Shown here one piece after another: positions 52,174 through 60,178 of a stretch of DNA of 64,000 nt. Numbering within the stretch: position 1 is the stretch's first letter; every line of letters begins with the position of its first letter. The notes under the pieces are model-generated. The model worked only from the letters and a program-made list of their open reading frames with translations. It was not told the origin of the DNA and did no database searches. The position numbers and the translations under genes were made by a program. The stretch covers positions 558,001 through 622,000 of the forward strand of contig NZ_JAUHHC010000001.1 of assembly GCF_030410485.1 (NCBI RefSeq). Direction: 5' to 3'. Origin of the DNA: Roseateles violae. Its GTDB lineage: Bacteria > Pseudomonadota > Gammaproteobacteria > Burkholderiales > Burkholderiaceae_C.

Positions 52174-53490
52174 TCAATGCCGCCGCGCCGTGTCCGCCGC
52201 CTCCAGCGCACGCTCCAGCAGCAGCGCGCGCTCGCGCGCATTGCGGGTCAGCGCGGCGGCGCGTTCGAACTCGCCGCGCGCCTCGGCGCGCCGGCCCAGC
52301 TTCAGCAGCAGGTCGCCGCGCACGCTGGGCAACCAGTGGTAGCTCCTCAGCTGCGGATGCGCGGCCAGGCCCTCGACCAGCTCCAGCGCCGCCGCCGGCC
52401 CGAAGGCCATGCCGACGGCCACCGCCCGGTTCAGCTCGACCACCGGCGAGGGTGCGATCTGGGCCAGCGCGTCGTAGAGCGCGACGATCTCCGCCCAGTC
52501 GGTGTCCTCGGCGCGGCGCGCGCGCGCATGGCAGGCGGCGATCGCGCCCTGCAGGGCATAGACGCCCAGGGCCGCGCGGCCGCCGACCAGCGCCTCGGCG
52601 CGCGCCAGAGCGGCCAGGCCGCGGCGGATCAGCAGCGGGTCCCAGCGCCCGCGGTCCTGGTCCAGCAGCAGCACCGGGCGGCCGCTGGCATCGAGCCGGG
52701 CACGGCTGCGCGAGGCCTGGATCTCCATCAGCGCCAGCAGGCCGTGCACCTCGGGCTCGTCGGCGGCGAGTTCGGCCAGCACGCGACCCAGGCGCTGCGC
52801 CTCCTCGCACAGCGCCGGGCGCATCCAGTCCTCGCCGGCGGTGGCCGAGTAGCCCTCGTTGAAGATCAGGTAGATCACCTCCAGCACCGAGGCCAGGCGC
52901 TGGTCGCGGTCCGCGCCGCGCGGCACCTCGAAGGGCACCTTGGCGGCGGCCAGGCTGCGCTTGGCGCGCACGATGCGCTGCGCGATCGTCGGCTCGGCGG
53001 CCAGGAAGGCGCGCGCGATCTCCTCGGTCGACAGGCCGCCCAGCAGGCGCAGGGTCAGCGCGACGCGCGCCTCGGTGGACAGCACCGGATGGCAGGCGGT
53101 GAAGATCAGGCTCAGCAGCTCGTCGCCGATATCGTCCTGCCGCGCCGCATCGAGCGCCGAAATGACGTCGTCAGCGAAGTCCGGCTGCCGATGCGTGCCC
53201 ATCGCCTCCATGTCCTGACCCAGCTCCTCCTGCTTGCGCGCATGCAGCGCATGCTGGCGCAGGCGGTCCAGCGCGCGGTTCTTGGCCGTGGCCATCAGCC
53301 AGGCGCCGGGCTTGTCGGGCACGCCCTCGGCCGGCCAATGCTCGAGCGCCGCGACCAGCGCGTCCTGCGCCAGCTCCTCGGCCAGGCCGACATCGCGCAC
53401 GATGCGCGCGACGCCGGCGATGATCTTGGCCGACTCGATGCGCCAGACCGCGTCGATCGCGCGCTCGGTCGCGGCGCGGTGCTCAGGCAT
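52174..53490 (-). CDS. ECF sigma factor, ECF42-like, with TPR-type C-terminus
   Basis: The 438-aa protein joins sigma region 2 (GLAEELAQDALVAALEHWP, PGAWLMATAKNRALDRLRQ) and region 4 (LRLLGGLSTEEIARAFLAAEPTIAQRIVRAK) to a C-terminal part of about 250 aa with TPR-like helices (ALQGAIAACHARA, YDALAQIAPSPVVELNRAVAV). This is the ECF42 group, which lacks a classical anti-sigma factor and is commonly encoded beside YciI/DGPF proteins; two of those occur here. Its start overlaps the stop of the VOC gene by 8 bp, so it is probably read from the same promoter as the genes upstream. Confidence 0.92.
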   Translation of the reverse strand: MPEHRAATERAIDAVWRIESAKIIAGVARIVRDVGLAEELAQDALVAALEHWPAEGVPDKPGAWLMATAKNRALDRLRQHALHARKQEELGQDMEAMGTHRQPDFADDVISALDAARQDDIGDELLSLIFTACHPVLSTEARVALTLRLLGGLSTEEIARAFLAAEPTIAQRIVRAKRSLAAAKVPFEVPRGADRDQRLASVLEVIYLIFNEGYSATAGEDWMRPALCEEAQRLGRVLAELAADEPEVHGLLALMEIQASRSRARLDASGRPVLLLDQDRGRWDPLLIRRGLAALARAEALVGGRAALGVYALQGAIAACHARARRAEDTDWAEIVALYDALAQIAPSPVVELNRAVAVGMAFGPAAALELVEGLAAHPQLRSYHWLPSVRGDLLLKLGRRAEARGEFERAAALTRNARERALLLERALEAADTARRH

Positions 53491-53902
53491 CCTTGCCCGG
53501 ATTGGCGGCGGCGCTGGCGTCCATATGCACCAGCTCCCAGACATGGCCGTCCGGGTCCTCGAAGCCATGCGCATACATGAAACCATGGTCCTGCGGCGCG
53601 CGCGGCGCCGTGCCGCCGGCAGCGACCGCCTTGGCCACCAGCGCGTCGACCTCGGCCCGGCTCGCGCAGGACAGGCAGACGATCACCTCGGTCGTCTGCC
53701 GCGCATCGGCGATCGGCTTGCCGGTGAAGCCCTGGAAGAAGTCCTCGACCAGCAGCATCGCGTAGAGGTTCTCGCCCAGCACCAGGCTGGCCCCCTTCTC
53801 GTTGGTGAAATGCGGATCGAACTCGTAGCCCAGCGCGCGGAAGAAGGCCTGCGAACGGGCCATGTCCTTGATGGGCAGGTTGACGAAGATCTGTTGGTGC
53901 AT
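53483..53902 (-). CDS. VOC family protein
   Basis: The 139-aa protein starts MHQQIFVNLPIKDMARSQAFFRALGY and ends GFEDPDGHVWELVHMD, the bleomycin-resistance/glyoxalase-like pattern of the VOC superfamily. Members bind metals or small ligands; no reaction can be assigned. It is translationally coupled to the ECF42-like sigma gene and follows a second VOC gene by 13 bp, in the run 55735-52174. Confidence 0.88.
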   Translation of the reverse strand: MHQQIFVNLPIKDMARSQAFFRALGYEFDPHFTNEKGASLVLGENLYAMLLVEDFFQGFTGKPIADARQTTEVIVCLSCASRAEVDALVAKAVAAGGTAPRAPQDHGFMYAHGFEDPDGHVWELVHMDASAAANPGKDA

Positions 53903-53915
53903 GCCTCGCTCCCGT

Positions 53916-54308
53916 TCAAACCTTGGGCTGGACCAGATGGATCAGATTGCCGCAGCCGTCCTCGAACATGATGCCGGCGATCGGCCCCATGTCCTGCACC
54001 TCGCCGCGGAAGACGACGCCGCGTGCGCGCAGGCGCTCGACCTCGCCGGCCAGGTCCTGCGTGATGAAGGCGGTGGCCGGGATGCCCGCCTCGTACAAGG
54101 CCTTCTGGTAGACCCGGGCCGGCGCGAAGCCCATGGGCTCCAGCGCCAGCTCGACGCCGTCCACCCCCTCGGGCGAGACGACGGTCAGCCAGCGGTACTG
54201 CGGGCCCATCGGGATGTCGGCCATCTTCGTGAAGCCGAGCTGCTCGGTATAGAAGCGCAGCGCCTTGTCCTGGTCGTCGACCATCACGCTGGCGATCTTG
54301 ATCTGCAT
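53916..54308 (-). CDS. VOC family protein
   Basis: The 130-aa protein (MQIKIASVMVDDQDKALRFYTEQLG, GIMFEDGCGNLIHLVQ) is a second, clearly different VOC/glyoxalase-like protein. Its C-terminal Glu/His-containing strand GCGNLIHLVQPKV fits the family's metal-binding pattern in part. It lies in the ECF42-associated run between the SRPBCC gene and the other VOC gene. Confidence 0.88.
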   Translation of the reverse strand: MQIKIASVMVDDQDKALRFYTEQLGFTKMADIPMGPQYRWLTVVSPEGVDGVELALEPMGFAPARVYQKALYEAGIPATAFITQDLAGEVERLRARGVVFRGEVQDMGPIAGIMFEDGCGNLIHLVQPKV

Positions 54309-54328
54309 AGGGTTTCCTTGTTGTTGGT

Positions 54329-54859
54329 CTAGCGCTGTTCGGCCAGCGCCTTCAGCTTGGCCAGGCCGTCCTCGAAGTCCTTGCCGATCAGCTTGTCCAT
54401 GTCGAAGAGCAGGCCCATCAGCTTGCTGATGTAGGGCGCCGGGCCCTGCATCGCCCAGCGGACCTCGGTGCTGCCGCCGGCCAGCGGGCGCAGCGTGAAC
54501 TCGGCCTGGCTCTGCGTCTGCATCGGCTCGAGGAACTCCAGCCGCATCACCATCCGGCTCGGCGCCGTTACCTCGGTGATCTCCATGCTGCCGCTGCCGA
54601 CTTCCTTGCTGACCCAGCTGTAGCGCGCGCCCGGGCCTTCGCTGTTGTTGCCGTAGCGGCCCTCGGTCGACGGGTCCTTGCGCAGCCAGGGGTTCCAGCG
54701 GTTGAACTGCTTCAGGTCCTGGATCAGGCCGAAGACCTTGTCGGGCGCGGCCTCGATGCGGGCACTGCGTTCGACGCGGAAGCTGTCGGGCCGGGTCGCC
54801 GCCACGCCCAGCAGGCCGAGGACGGCGACGAGCAGAACGATCAGGATCTTCTTCAGCAT
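54329..54859 (-). CDS. SRPBCC family protein with N-terminal membrane anchor
   Basis: The 176-aa protein begins with a hydrophobic helix (ILIVLLVAVLGLLGVAA) and continues as a SRPBCC/polyketide-cyclase-like domain (FRVERSARIEAAPDKVFGLIQDLKQFNRWNPW, EVRWAMQGPAPYISKLMGLLFDMDKLIGKDFEDGLAKLK). These bind hydrophobic ligands. It is in the same run as the YciI, VOC and ECF42-like genes and may belong to the same stress regulon. Confidence 0.88.
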   Translation of the reverse strand: MLKKILIVLLVAVLGLLGVAATRPDSFRVERSARIEAAPDKVFGLIQDLKQFNRWNPWLRKDPSTEGRYGNNSEGPGARYSWVSKEVGSGSMEITEVTAPSRMVMRLEFLEPMQTQSQAEFTLRPLAGGSTEVRWAMQGPAPYISKLMGLLFDMDKLIGKDFEDGLAKLKALAEQR

Positions 54860-54883
54860 GGTGACCTCTCCGGGCTCAGGACT

Positions 54884-55282
54884 TCAAACCGGCGACAGCG
54901 CGCCGCCGGGTTCGAAGTCCTCCTGCTCGTAGAGCGGCCTGACCTCGATCTCGCACTCGTTGCCGCGGCCGAAGGGCGCCGGGAAGCGCCGCGCCCATTC
55001 CATCGCCTCTTCGCGGCTGCGCACCTGGATCAGCGTGTAGCCGGCCAGCAGTTCCTTGGTCTCGGCGAAGGGGCCGTCGATGATGCTGCGCTGGCCGTCG
55101 GCCGCGTAATGGATACGCCAGCCCTGGCGGCTGGGCCGCAGGCCGGCGCCGTCCAGCAGCACGCCGGCCTGAGCCAGCTCCTGGTGGTACGCATCCATCT
55201 GGTCCTTCAGCTGCTCCATATCGGCCGGCATCTCGCCCGCCTCGCTGATCGCCGTGGCCTTGACCATGATCATGAATCGCAT
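54884..55282 (-). CDS. YciI (DGPF domain) family protein
   Basis: The 132-aa protein has the DGPF motif in SIIDGPFAETKELLAGYTLIQV and begins MRFMIMVKATAISEAGEMP. DGPF proteins are frequent companions of ECF42 sigma factors. The His/Asp pair of catalytic YciI proteins cannot be confirmed by eye. It may be the first regulated product of the ECF42 unit, but no -35/-10 pair for that sigma is known to me in this sequence. Confidence 0.9.
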   Translation of the reverse strand: MRFMIMVKATAISEAGEMPADMEQLKDQMDAYHQELAQAGVLLDGAGLRPSRQGWRIHYAADGQRSIIDGPFAETKELLAGYTLIQVRSREEAMEWARRFPAPFGRGNECEIEVRPLYEQEDFEPGGALSPV

Positions 55283-55378
55283 CGCTTCTCTCCTGGTGTC
55301 GGGAGCCTTTCGTCGGCTCCTGTCTGCACGACGAACGGGCCGGGCCGGAATCGACAGCGGGGGCGAAGAATTTTTTGA

Positions 55379-55735
55379 TCAGTCGTCGTAGCAAGGCCCG
55401 ACCCCGCGCACCTCGATCGTCGCCCATTCGGCGGCCGGGCAGCTGGCGGCGATCGCCAGCGCCTCCTCGCGGGTCTCGCAGTTCAAGAGGAAGAAGCCGC
55501 CGACCATCTCCTTGGCTTCGGCAAAGGGGCCGTCGATCAGCGTCTGCCGGCCCTCGCGCTTCTGCAGGCGCACGGCCCGCCGGGTCGAGGCCAGCGAATT
55601 GCTCGCCTCCAGCACGCCGCGCTGCTGAAGCTCGGCGGTGAACTGCAGCATGCGCGCATAGACCTGCTCGCCCGCCTCGCGCCCGCGCTCGGCGCGCTGG
55701 CCGGTCGGTTCGAGAATCAACAGCATGTAGGACAT
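55379..55735 (-). CDS. YciI (DGPF domain) family protein
   Basis: The 118-aa protein has TLIDGPFAEAKEMVGGFFLLNC and the N-terminus MSYMLLILEPTGQRAERGREAG. It is a second, divergent DGPF paralogue upstream of the first with a 96-bp gap. The start at 55735 is the only one giving the domain; the longer frame runs through the exonuclease gene in another frame. The pair and the ECF42-like gene form a recognisable neighbourhood. Confidence 0.9.
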   Translation of the reverse strand: MSYMLLILEPTGQRAERGREAGEQVYARMLQFTAELQQRGVLEASNSLASTRRAVRLQKREGRQTLIDGPFAEAKEMVGGFFLLNCETREEALAIAASCPAAEWATIEVRGVGPCYDD

Positions 55736-55776
55736 CGGTGCTCCCTGCTTGCGCGTCTTGATGAACGGGCCGCATC

Positions 55777-56403
55777 CTAGCGCAGCGCCGCTCCGTCGCG
55801 CTGCAGTGCCCGGTACACCATCAGCGCCGCATAGGCATCGTTGGCCGCATACAGCAGCTGCCGCTCGCCGAGCCGCGGCAGGGCCCAGTTGGAGGTCGTC
55901 GTCTTCTTGGACTTGTGGAAGCGCAGCCCCAGCATCAGGCCCACCGCCGCGCGCACGCCGATCGACTTCGGATAGCCGAGCCGGCGGAACACGCCGTCCA
56001 GGTCCAGCACGGCGCGCATCGTCAGCCCGAAGCGCGCCTGAATCTGGCTGCGGTCGGACTGCAGGCCGAAGCCGACCTTGGTCAGCGACTCCGCCTCGAG
56101 CAGGCGGGTCAGCGCCGCCGTCGCGCCCTCGCGCTGTGGCTGGATGATGAAGGCCTTGTCGGCCAGCGCGAACTGCAGCACATGCGGCCCCTCGCTGGCC
56201 TGGCCCGCGGCAAAGGTCGGCTTGGCCTCGGTGTCGAAGCCGGCGACGCCGCTGGCCAGCAGCTCGTCGACGGCCGCCTCGAACTGCGCGGCCGTCCGCG
56301 GCACGACGATCTGCGCCAGGCCCAGGCCCTCGAACGGCGGCAGCAGCGCGGTCTCGTCCTTGGACGGCGCCGACAGGCGCCGCGCTTGCGGCTCGCCGCT
56401 CAT
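55777..56403 (-). CDS. 3'-5' exonuclease, RNase D-like (DEDD)
   Basis: The 208-aa protein has the exonuclease motif I GFDTEAKP (Asp, Glu), the middle segment LTKVGFGLQSDRSQIQARFGL, and motif III YAANDAYAALMVYRAL, consistent with a DEDDy nuclease lacking the HRDC domain of RNase D. It probably trims RNA or DNA 3' ends. It overlaps the next upstream GFA gene by 4 bp. The catalytic residues were read by eye only. Confidence 0.85.
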   Translation of the reverse strand: MSGEPQARRLSAPSKDETALLPPFEGLGLAQIVVPRTAAQFEAAVDELLASGVAGFDTEAKPTFAAGQASEGPHVLQFALADKAFIIQPQREGATAALTRLLEAESLTKVGFGLQSDRSQIQARFGLTMRAVLDLDGVFRRLGYPKSIGVRAAVGLMLGLRFHKSKKTTTSNWALPRLGERQLLYAANDAYAALMVYRALQRDGAALR

Positions 56404-56897
56404 TCGCCGGCCGCCGCGTGCAGGCCGCGCCGCTCATGCCATTCGGCCAGCGAGCAGTCCGGATAGGCGTCGAAGCGCGCATCGCCGGGCCGGCCCTCGG
56501 GCTCGGCCCAGGCCGCGCCCGAGCCCAGCATCATGTGCACGAAGGCCGGCGGCGTCGGCAGCGGCGTGTCGATCGCGCCGGCATGCGGGTGGATCAGCTC
56601 GGGCCAGCTCGGGTCGTAGAGCCACAGCGCGCTGCCGCAGCGCGCGCAGAAATGGCGCTGGCCGCTGCTGCTCTCGGTCTTGCCCTCGCGCTCGATCTGC
56701 GCCTGGTAGACGCGCAGATGGCGCTTGCCGCGGATCAGCTTGAACGTGCGGAAATCGGCGCCCAGATTGACCGCATAGCCGCCGCTGCCGGCCGTCTTGC
56801 GGCAGATCGCGCAGTAGCAGCGCATGAAGGGATAGGGCTCGGCCGACTCGACCGAGAACGCGATGGCGCCGCAGTGGCAGGAGCCTTCCAGATGCAT
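56400..56897 (-). CDS. GFA family protein
   Basis: The 165-aa protein has the zinc cysteines of the GFA domain: GSCHCGAIAF, MRCYCAICRKTAGSGG and HFCARCGSALW. The family was named for glutathione-dependent formaldehyde-activating enzyme, but most members have unknown roles. It lies 5 bp after the second GFA gene and overlaps the exonuclease gene, so the three are co-transcribed. The C-terminal 50 aa are specific to this copy. Confidence 0.9.
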   Translation of the reverse strand: MHLEGSCHCGAIAFSVESAEPYPFMRCYCAICRKTAGSGGYAVNLGADFRTFKLIRGKRHLRVYQAQIEREGKTESSSGQRHFCARCGSALWLYDPSWPELIHPHAGAIDTPLPTPPAFVHMMLGSGAAWAEPEGRPGDARFDAYPDCSLAEWHERRGLHAAAGE

Positions 56898-56902
56898 GGG
56901 GC

Positions 56903-57256
56903 TCAGAGCGCGCGGCCGTCGAAATGCGTGACCGGGATCTTGTCCAGGTCTATGCCCTCGAGGCAGCGCACATTGATCGCCGCCACCTTGTTGCCCTTGG
57001 GATCGACGCCCTCGCCGTAGGGGTGAATGCCGCAGACCGGGCAGAAGCGATGGTGGATCACATGCTTGTTGAACTGGTAGTCGCTGGCGCTGGCCTCCGG
57101 CGTGAGCAGCTTCAGGTCCGCCTGCGGCACGAACCACAGCAGCGAACCCTTGCGCTGGCACATCGAGCAGTTGCAGGCCAGCGCGCTGCCGATCTCGCCG
57201 TCCACCTCGAAGGCGACGCGGCCGCAATGGCAGCTTCCACGGTACTTCGTCGTCAT
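56903..57256 (-). CDS. GFA family protein
   Basis: The 117-aa protein has YRGSCHCGRVAFEV, ALACNCSMCQRKGSLLWFV and HHRFCPVCGIHPYGEG, the full set of GFA zinc-binding cysteines in a compact single domain. Its substrate is unknown. It is the first gene of the GFA-GFA-exonuclease run, with a 25-bp gap to the upstream metallophosphatase gene. The adjacent gene is also a GFA member, so local duplication is likely. Confidence 0.9.
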   Translation of the reverse strand: MTTKYRGSCHCGRVAFEVDGEIGSALACNCSMCQRKGSLLWFVPQADLKLLTPEASASDYQFNKHVIHHRFCPVCGIHPYGEGVDPKGNKVAAINVRCLEGIDLDKIPVTHFDGRAL

Positions 57257-57281
57257 GTCAACCTCCGCTCAATAACAAGCA

Positions 57282-58037
57282 TCAACGGATATAACCGGTG
57301 AGCAGCGCACGCTCCCATTCGGGCCGGCTGTTGCGGCGCGCCAGCGCCGCCATCGGTGCAAAGTCATAGGGCACGGCGATCAGCTCGGCGTGCCAACAGC
57401 CATCGGCGCTCCGCTCGATGATCGCGTAACGCGCATCGGGCGAGCCGGTCTCGATGCCATGCGGCGCCGGCAGCTCCGATTGCCAGGCCTGCAGGCCAAC
57501 GCTGCCCGGATTGACCAGCAGCTGGCCCGCGCGCGAGCGCAAGGCGCGGGCCACATGGGTATGGCCGCAGGCGATCACGGCCGCCGCCTCGCCGGCACAG
57601 CGCGCGTCGACCTCGTCGGCCGTCGCCAGACCCAGCGCCCAGCCGGCGGCCGGGTCATGGCTGTCGAGGAAGTACTCGCAGTCGCTGCGCGGCGTGCCAT
57701 GGCAGAGCAAGACCTCGTCGTCGAGCCGCAGCGCCGGGCGCTGCAGGCGCAGCCAGTCGAGTTCGGGCTCGCCGAGGCAGCCATGGGCATAGGTGTCGGA
57801 GGCGCCGCCGGCGCGGCCGGCATGGACCTCGAGGACCTGCCGCTCATGGTTGCCGGCCAGCGAGAGCCAGCCCTTGTCGATCAGATAGCGCGCCGTCTCC
57901 AGCGGCAGCAGCGGACCCGACAGGCTGTCGCCGAGATTGACGATGCGCTCGACGCCGCCGCGCCGGGCGATGTCGGCCACGACGGCTTCCAGCGCCGGCA
58001 GATTGCCGTGGATGTCGGACAGCAGGGCGATGCGCAT
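57282..58037 (-). CDS. Metallophosphoesterase (YfcE/ApaH-like)
   Basis: The 251-aa protein starts MRIALLSDIHGNLPALEAV, with the calcineurin-like motifs DIHGN, NLGDSLSGP, LAGNHERQ and CGHTHVARALRS. It is a single-domain metallophosphatase; the substrate could be a nucleotide or phosphodiester. The start at 58037 gives the family N-terminus exactly. The longer frame lies in the repeat region downstream of the tctC-like gene. Confidence 0.9.
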   Translation of the reverse strand: MRIALLSDIHGNLPALEAVVADIARRGGVERIVNLGDSLSGPLLPLETARYLIDKGWLSLAGNHERQVLEVHAGRAGGASDTYAHGCLGEPELDWLRLQRPALRLDDEVLLCHGTPRSDCEYFLDSHDPAAGWALGLATADEVDARCAGEAAAVIACGHTHVARALRSRAGQLLVNPGSVGLQAWQSELPAPHGIETGSPDARYAIIERSADGCWHAELIAVPYDFAPMAALARRNSRPEWERALLTGYIR

Positions 58038-58116
58038 CGGGCCAGCATAGCAAGCCGGCACATGAAGCCCAAGTATTCCGGGCCGAGCGCCGGGCCGCCC
58101 CAAGCCGGCCCATCTG

Positions 58117-58149
58117 GTGAAGCCCGTGGCTCGACGCCGCGGGCTTCAC
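58117..58149 (-). terminator. Hairpin between tctC-like and metallophosphoesterase genes
   Basis: GTGAAGCCCG (58117-58126) pairs perfectly with CGGGCTTCAC (58140-58149) around 13 nt. With the adjacent REP-like element it forms a compact structured region after the tctC-like stop. No T-run is present. Confidence 0.45.
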
Positions 58150-58150
58150 C

Positions 58151-58213
58151 GTCCCTTCGGGGGACCGCCCAGCCGCGCCCGCGTCCAGCGCGGCGCGGCT
58201 GGGCGAGGGGCGC
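58151..58213. repeat. REP-like palindromic element, copy B
   Basis: The arms GTCCCTTCGGGGGACCGCCC and GGGCGAGGGGCGC flank a perfect 13-bp stem (58167-58179 with 58192-58204). The arms are shared with copy A at 42882-42924 but the stem is different. It stands 5 bp after the tctC-like stop codon. Confidence 0.7.
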
Positions 58214-58217
58214 CAGT

Positions 58218-59180
58218 TCAGTCGGCTTCGATCTTCGAGGCCTTCACCACTTGTCCCCACCGAGCCAGCTCGGCCTTGGCGTAGTCGTTCAGTTGCTGCG
58301 GGTTCATGTACTCGGCCACCGCGCCCTGCTCGGCGGCCTTCTGCTTGAAGGCCGGCGTGGCCATGATCTTGGCGATCTCGGTCGTCAGCCTGTCGATGAT
58401 GGGCTGCGGGGTCTTGGCCGGCGCGAAGACGGCGAACCAGGAGGTGGCGTCGAGCTTGGGCAGGCCGGCCTCGGCGGCGGTCGGCACGTTCGGCAGCGAG
58501 GGCAGGCGCGACTTGCCGGTGACCGCCAGCGCCCGCAGCTTGCCGGCCTGCACATGGGGCATGAAGGGCGGCGGCGTGCCGAAGCTCATGTCCAGCTGGC
58601 CGCCCAGCAGGTCCTGCAGGGTCGGGCCGGTGCCCTTATAGGGCACGTGGATCATCTCGATGCCGGCCTGCTGCTCCAGCATCGCGCCGGTCACATGCTG
58701 CAAGGAGCCGATGCCCGACGACCCGTAGCTGAGCTTGCCGGGATTGGCCTTGGCCTGCGTGACCAGCTCGCCCAGGGTCTTGGCCGGCAGGCCCTCGCGC
58801 ACGACGATCAGCTGCGGCGCGCTGAGCACATTGGCGACCGCCTGCAGATCCTCGGGCTTCCACTGCGGCGCCTGGCGAGTGACGTTCGGCGTGATCACGT
58901 GGTAGCCGGAGTACTGCATCAGCAAGGTGTAGCCGTCCGGCTCGGCCCGCTTGACCGCCACCGCGCCGATCACGCCGTTGGCGCCGCCGCGGTTGTCGAC
59001 GACGATGGTCTGGCCCAGCGCCTTGCCCAGCGGCTCGGCCAGCATGCGCGCGGCGATATCGGTCGTGCCGCCGGCGGCGGTCGGCACGATCAGGGTGATC
59101 GGCTTGTTCGGATAGCCGCCCTGGGCCATCGCGCCGGTAGCCATCAGGGCCAGGGTCAGCATCAGAAATCGTTTCATCAT
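58218..59180 (-). CDS. Bug/TctC family periplasmic solute-binding receptor
   Basis: The 320-aa protein has a signal peptide (MMKRFLMLTLALMATGAMAQ) and the Bug family motifs YPNKPITLIVPTAAGGTTDIAARML and VVDNRGGANGVIGAVAVKRA. Bug receptors bind carboxylates and hand them to tripartite tricarboxylate transporters; no TctAB genes are adjacent. It is the last gene of a run with an HMG-CoA-lyase-type enzyme and a CoA-transferase, so its ligand is probably the acid that pathway consumes. The start at 59180 follows GGAGACAAGGAC. Confidence 0.93.
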   Translation of the reverse strand: MMKRFLMLTLALMATGAMAQGGYPNKPITLIVPTAAGGTTDIAARMLAEPLGKALGQTIVVDNRGGANGVIGAVAVKRAEPDGYTLLMQYSGYHVITPNVTRQAPQWKPEDLQAVANVLSAPQLIVVREGLPAKTLGELVTQAKANPGKLSYGSSGIGSLQHVTGAMLEQQAGIEMIHVPYKGTGPTLQDLLGGQLDMSFGTPPPFMPHVQAGKLRALAVTGKSRLPSLPNVPTAAEAGLPKLDATSWFAVFAPAKTPQPIIDRLTTEIAKIMATPAFKQKAAEQGAVAEYMNPQQLNDYAKAELARWGQVVKASKIEAD

Positions 59181-59200
59181 GTCCTTGTCTCCGTTCACTG

Positions 59201-60178
59201 TTATCGGGCCAGCGCGCGCTGGCGTATCGCTTCGAAATCGGGCGGCGGCGGATGCAGATCGAGGCGGCGGCCGGCCTTGACGATCTGGCTCGGGATCTCG
59301 TGGCCGATCAGGGCCGGCAGGCGCGCTGCGGCGGCGATCAGGGCGGCGAGGTCGATGCCGGTATCAAAGCCCATCAGCTGCAGCGCATGGACGATCTCCT
59401 CGCTGCAGACATTGCCGCTGGCGCCCGGCGCATAGGGGCAACCGCCGAGCCCGCCCAAGGAGGCGTCGAAGCGCTCGGCGCCGGCATCGATGGCGGCCAG
59501 CACATTGGCCAGGCCCATGCCGCGCGTGTTGTGGAAGTGCAGGGTCAGCTCGGTGTCGGGCCAGCGCTGGCGGAAGGCCGCGGTGATAGACGCGACCTGG
59601 CCCGGATAGGCCATGCCGGTCGTGTCGCACAGCGTGACGCCACCGGCGCCGAGCTCGTCGACGAAGCGGGCACACCAGTCCATCACCGTCGGAACCGGCA
59701 CCTCGCCTTCGATCGGGCAGCCGAACACGCAGGACAGCGAGACATTGACCGATTTGCCGGCCGTGCGGGCGATCGTGTTGACCGCCGACAGCGCGGCAAA
59801 CGACTGCTCGCGCGTCATGCGCAGATTGGCCAGGTTGTGGCTCTCGCTGGCCGACATCACCAGGTTCATCTCGTCGACCTGAGCATCGACCGCCCGCTCG
59901 GCGCCGCGCGCATTGGGCACCAGCGCGCTGTAGACGACGCCGGGCCGGCGCTGGATCTCGCGCAGCACGATCTCGGCATCGCGCAGCTGCGGGATCGCCT
60001 GCGGCGAGACGAAGGCGCTGACCTCGATCTTGGAGAGGCCGGTCGCCGACAAGGCATCGACCAGGGCGATCTTGTCGGCGGTAGCCACAAACTGCGCCTC
60101 GATCTGCAGGCCGTCGCGGGTGCCAACCTCCTGCATATGGATGCGGCGGCCGGCGCCGTTCCAGACCGCGCCGCTCAT
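59201..60178 (-). CDS. Hydroxymethylglutaryl-CoA lyase-type enzyme
   Basis: The 325-aa protein has the DRE-TIM-barrel landmarks of HMG-CoA lyase: MQEVGTRDGLQIE (catalytic Asp), FGCPIEGEVP, the metal-binding LHFHNTRGMG, and LGGLGGCPYAPGASGN, which carries the catalytic Cys region. The classic enzyme splits 3-hydroxy-3-methylglutaryl-CoA into acetyl-CoA and acetoacetate; related lyases act on other 3-hydroxy-acyl-CoAs. It overlaps the CoA-transferase gene by 4 bp. Substrate assignment is inference. Confidence 0.9.
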   Translation of the reverse strand: MSGAVWNGAGRRIHMQEVGTRDGLQIEAQFVATADKIALVDALSATGLSKIEVSAFVSPQAIPQLRDAEIVLREIQRRPGVVYSALVPNARGAERAVDAQVDEMNLVMSASESHNLANLRMTREQSFAALSAVNTIARTAGKSVNVSLSCVFGCPIEGEVPVPTVMDWCARFVDELGAGGVTLCDTTGMAYPGQVASITAAFRQRWPDTELTLHFHNTRGMGLANVLAAIDAGAERFDASLGGLGGCPYAPGASGNVCSEEIVHALQLMGFDTGIDLAALIAAAARLPALIGHEIPSQIVKAGRRLDLHPPPPDFEAIRQRALAR

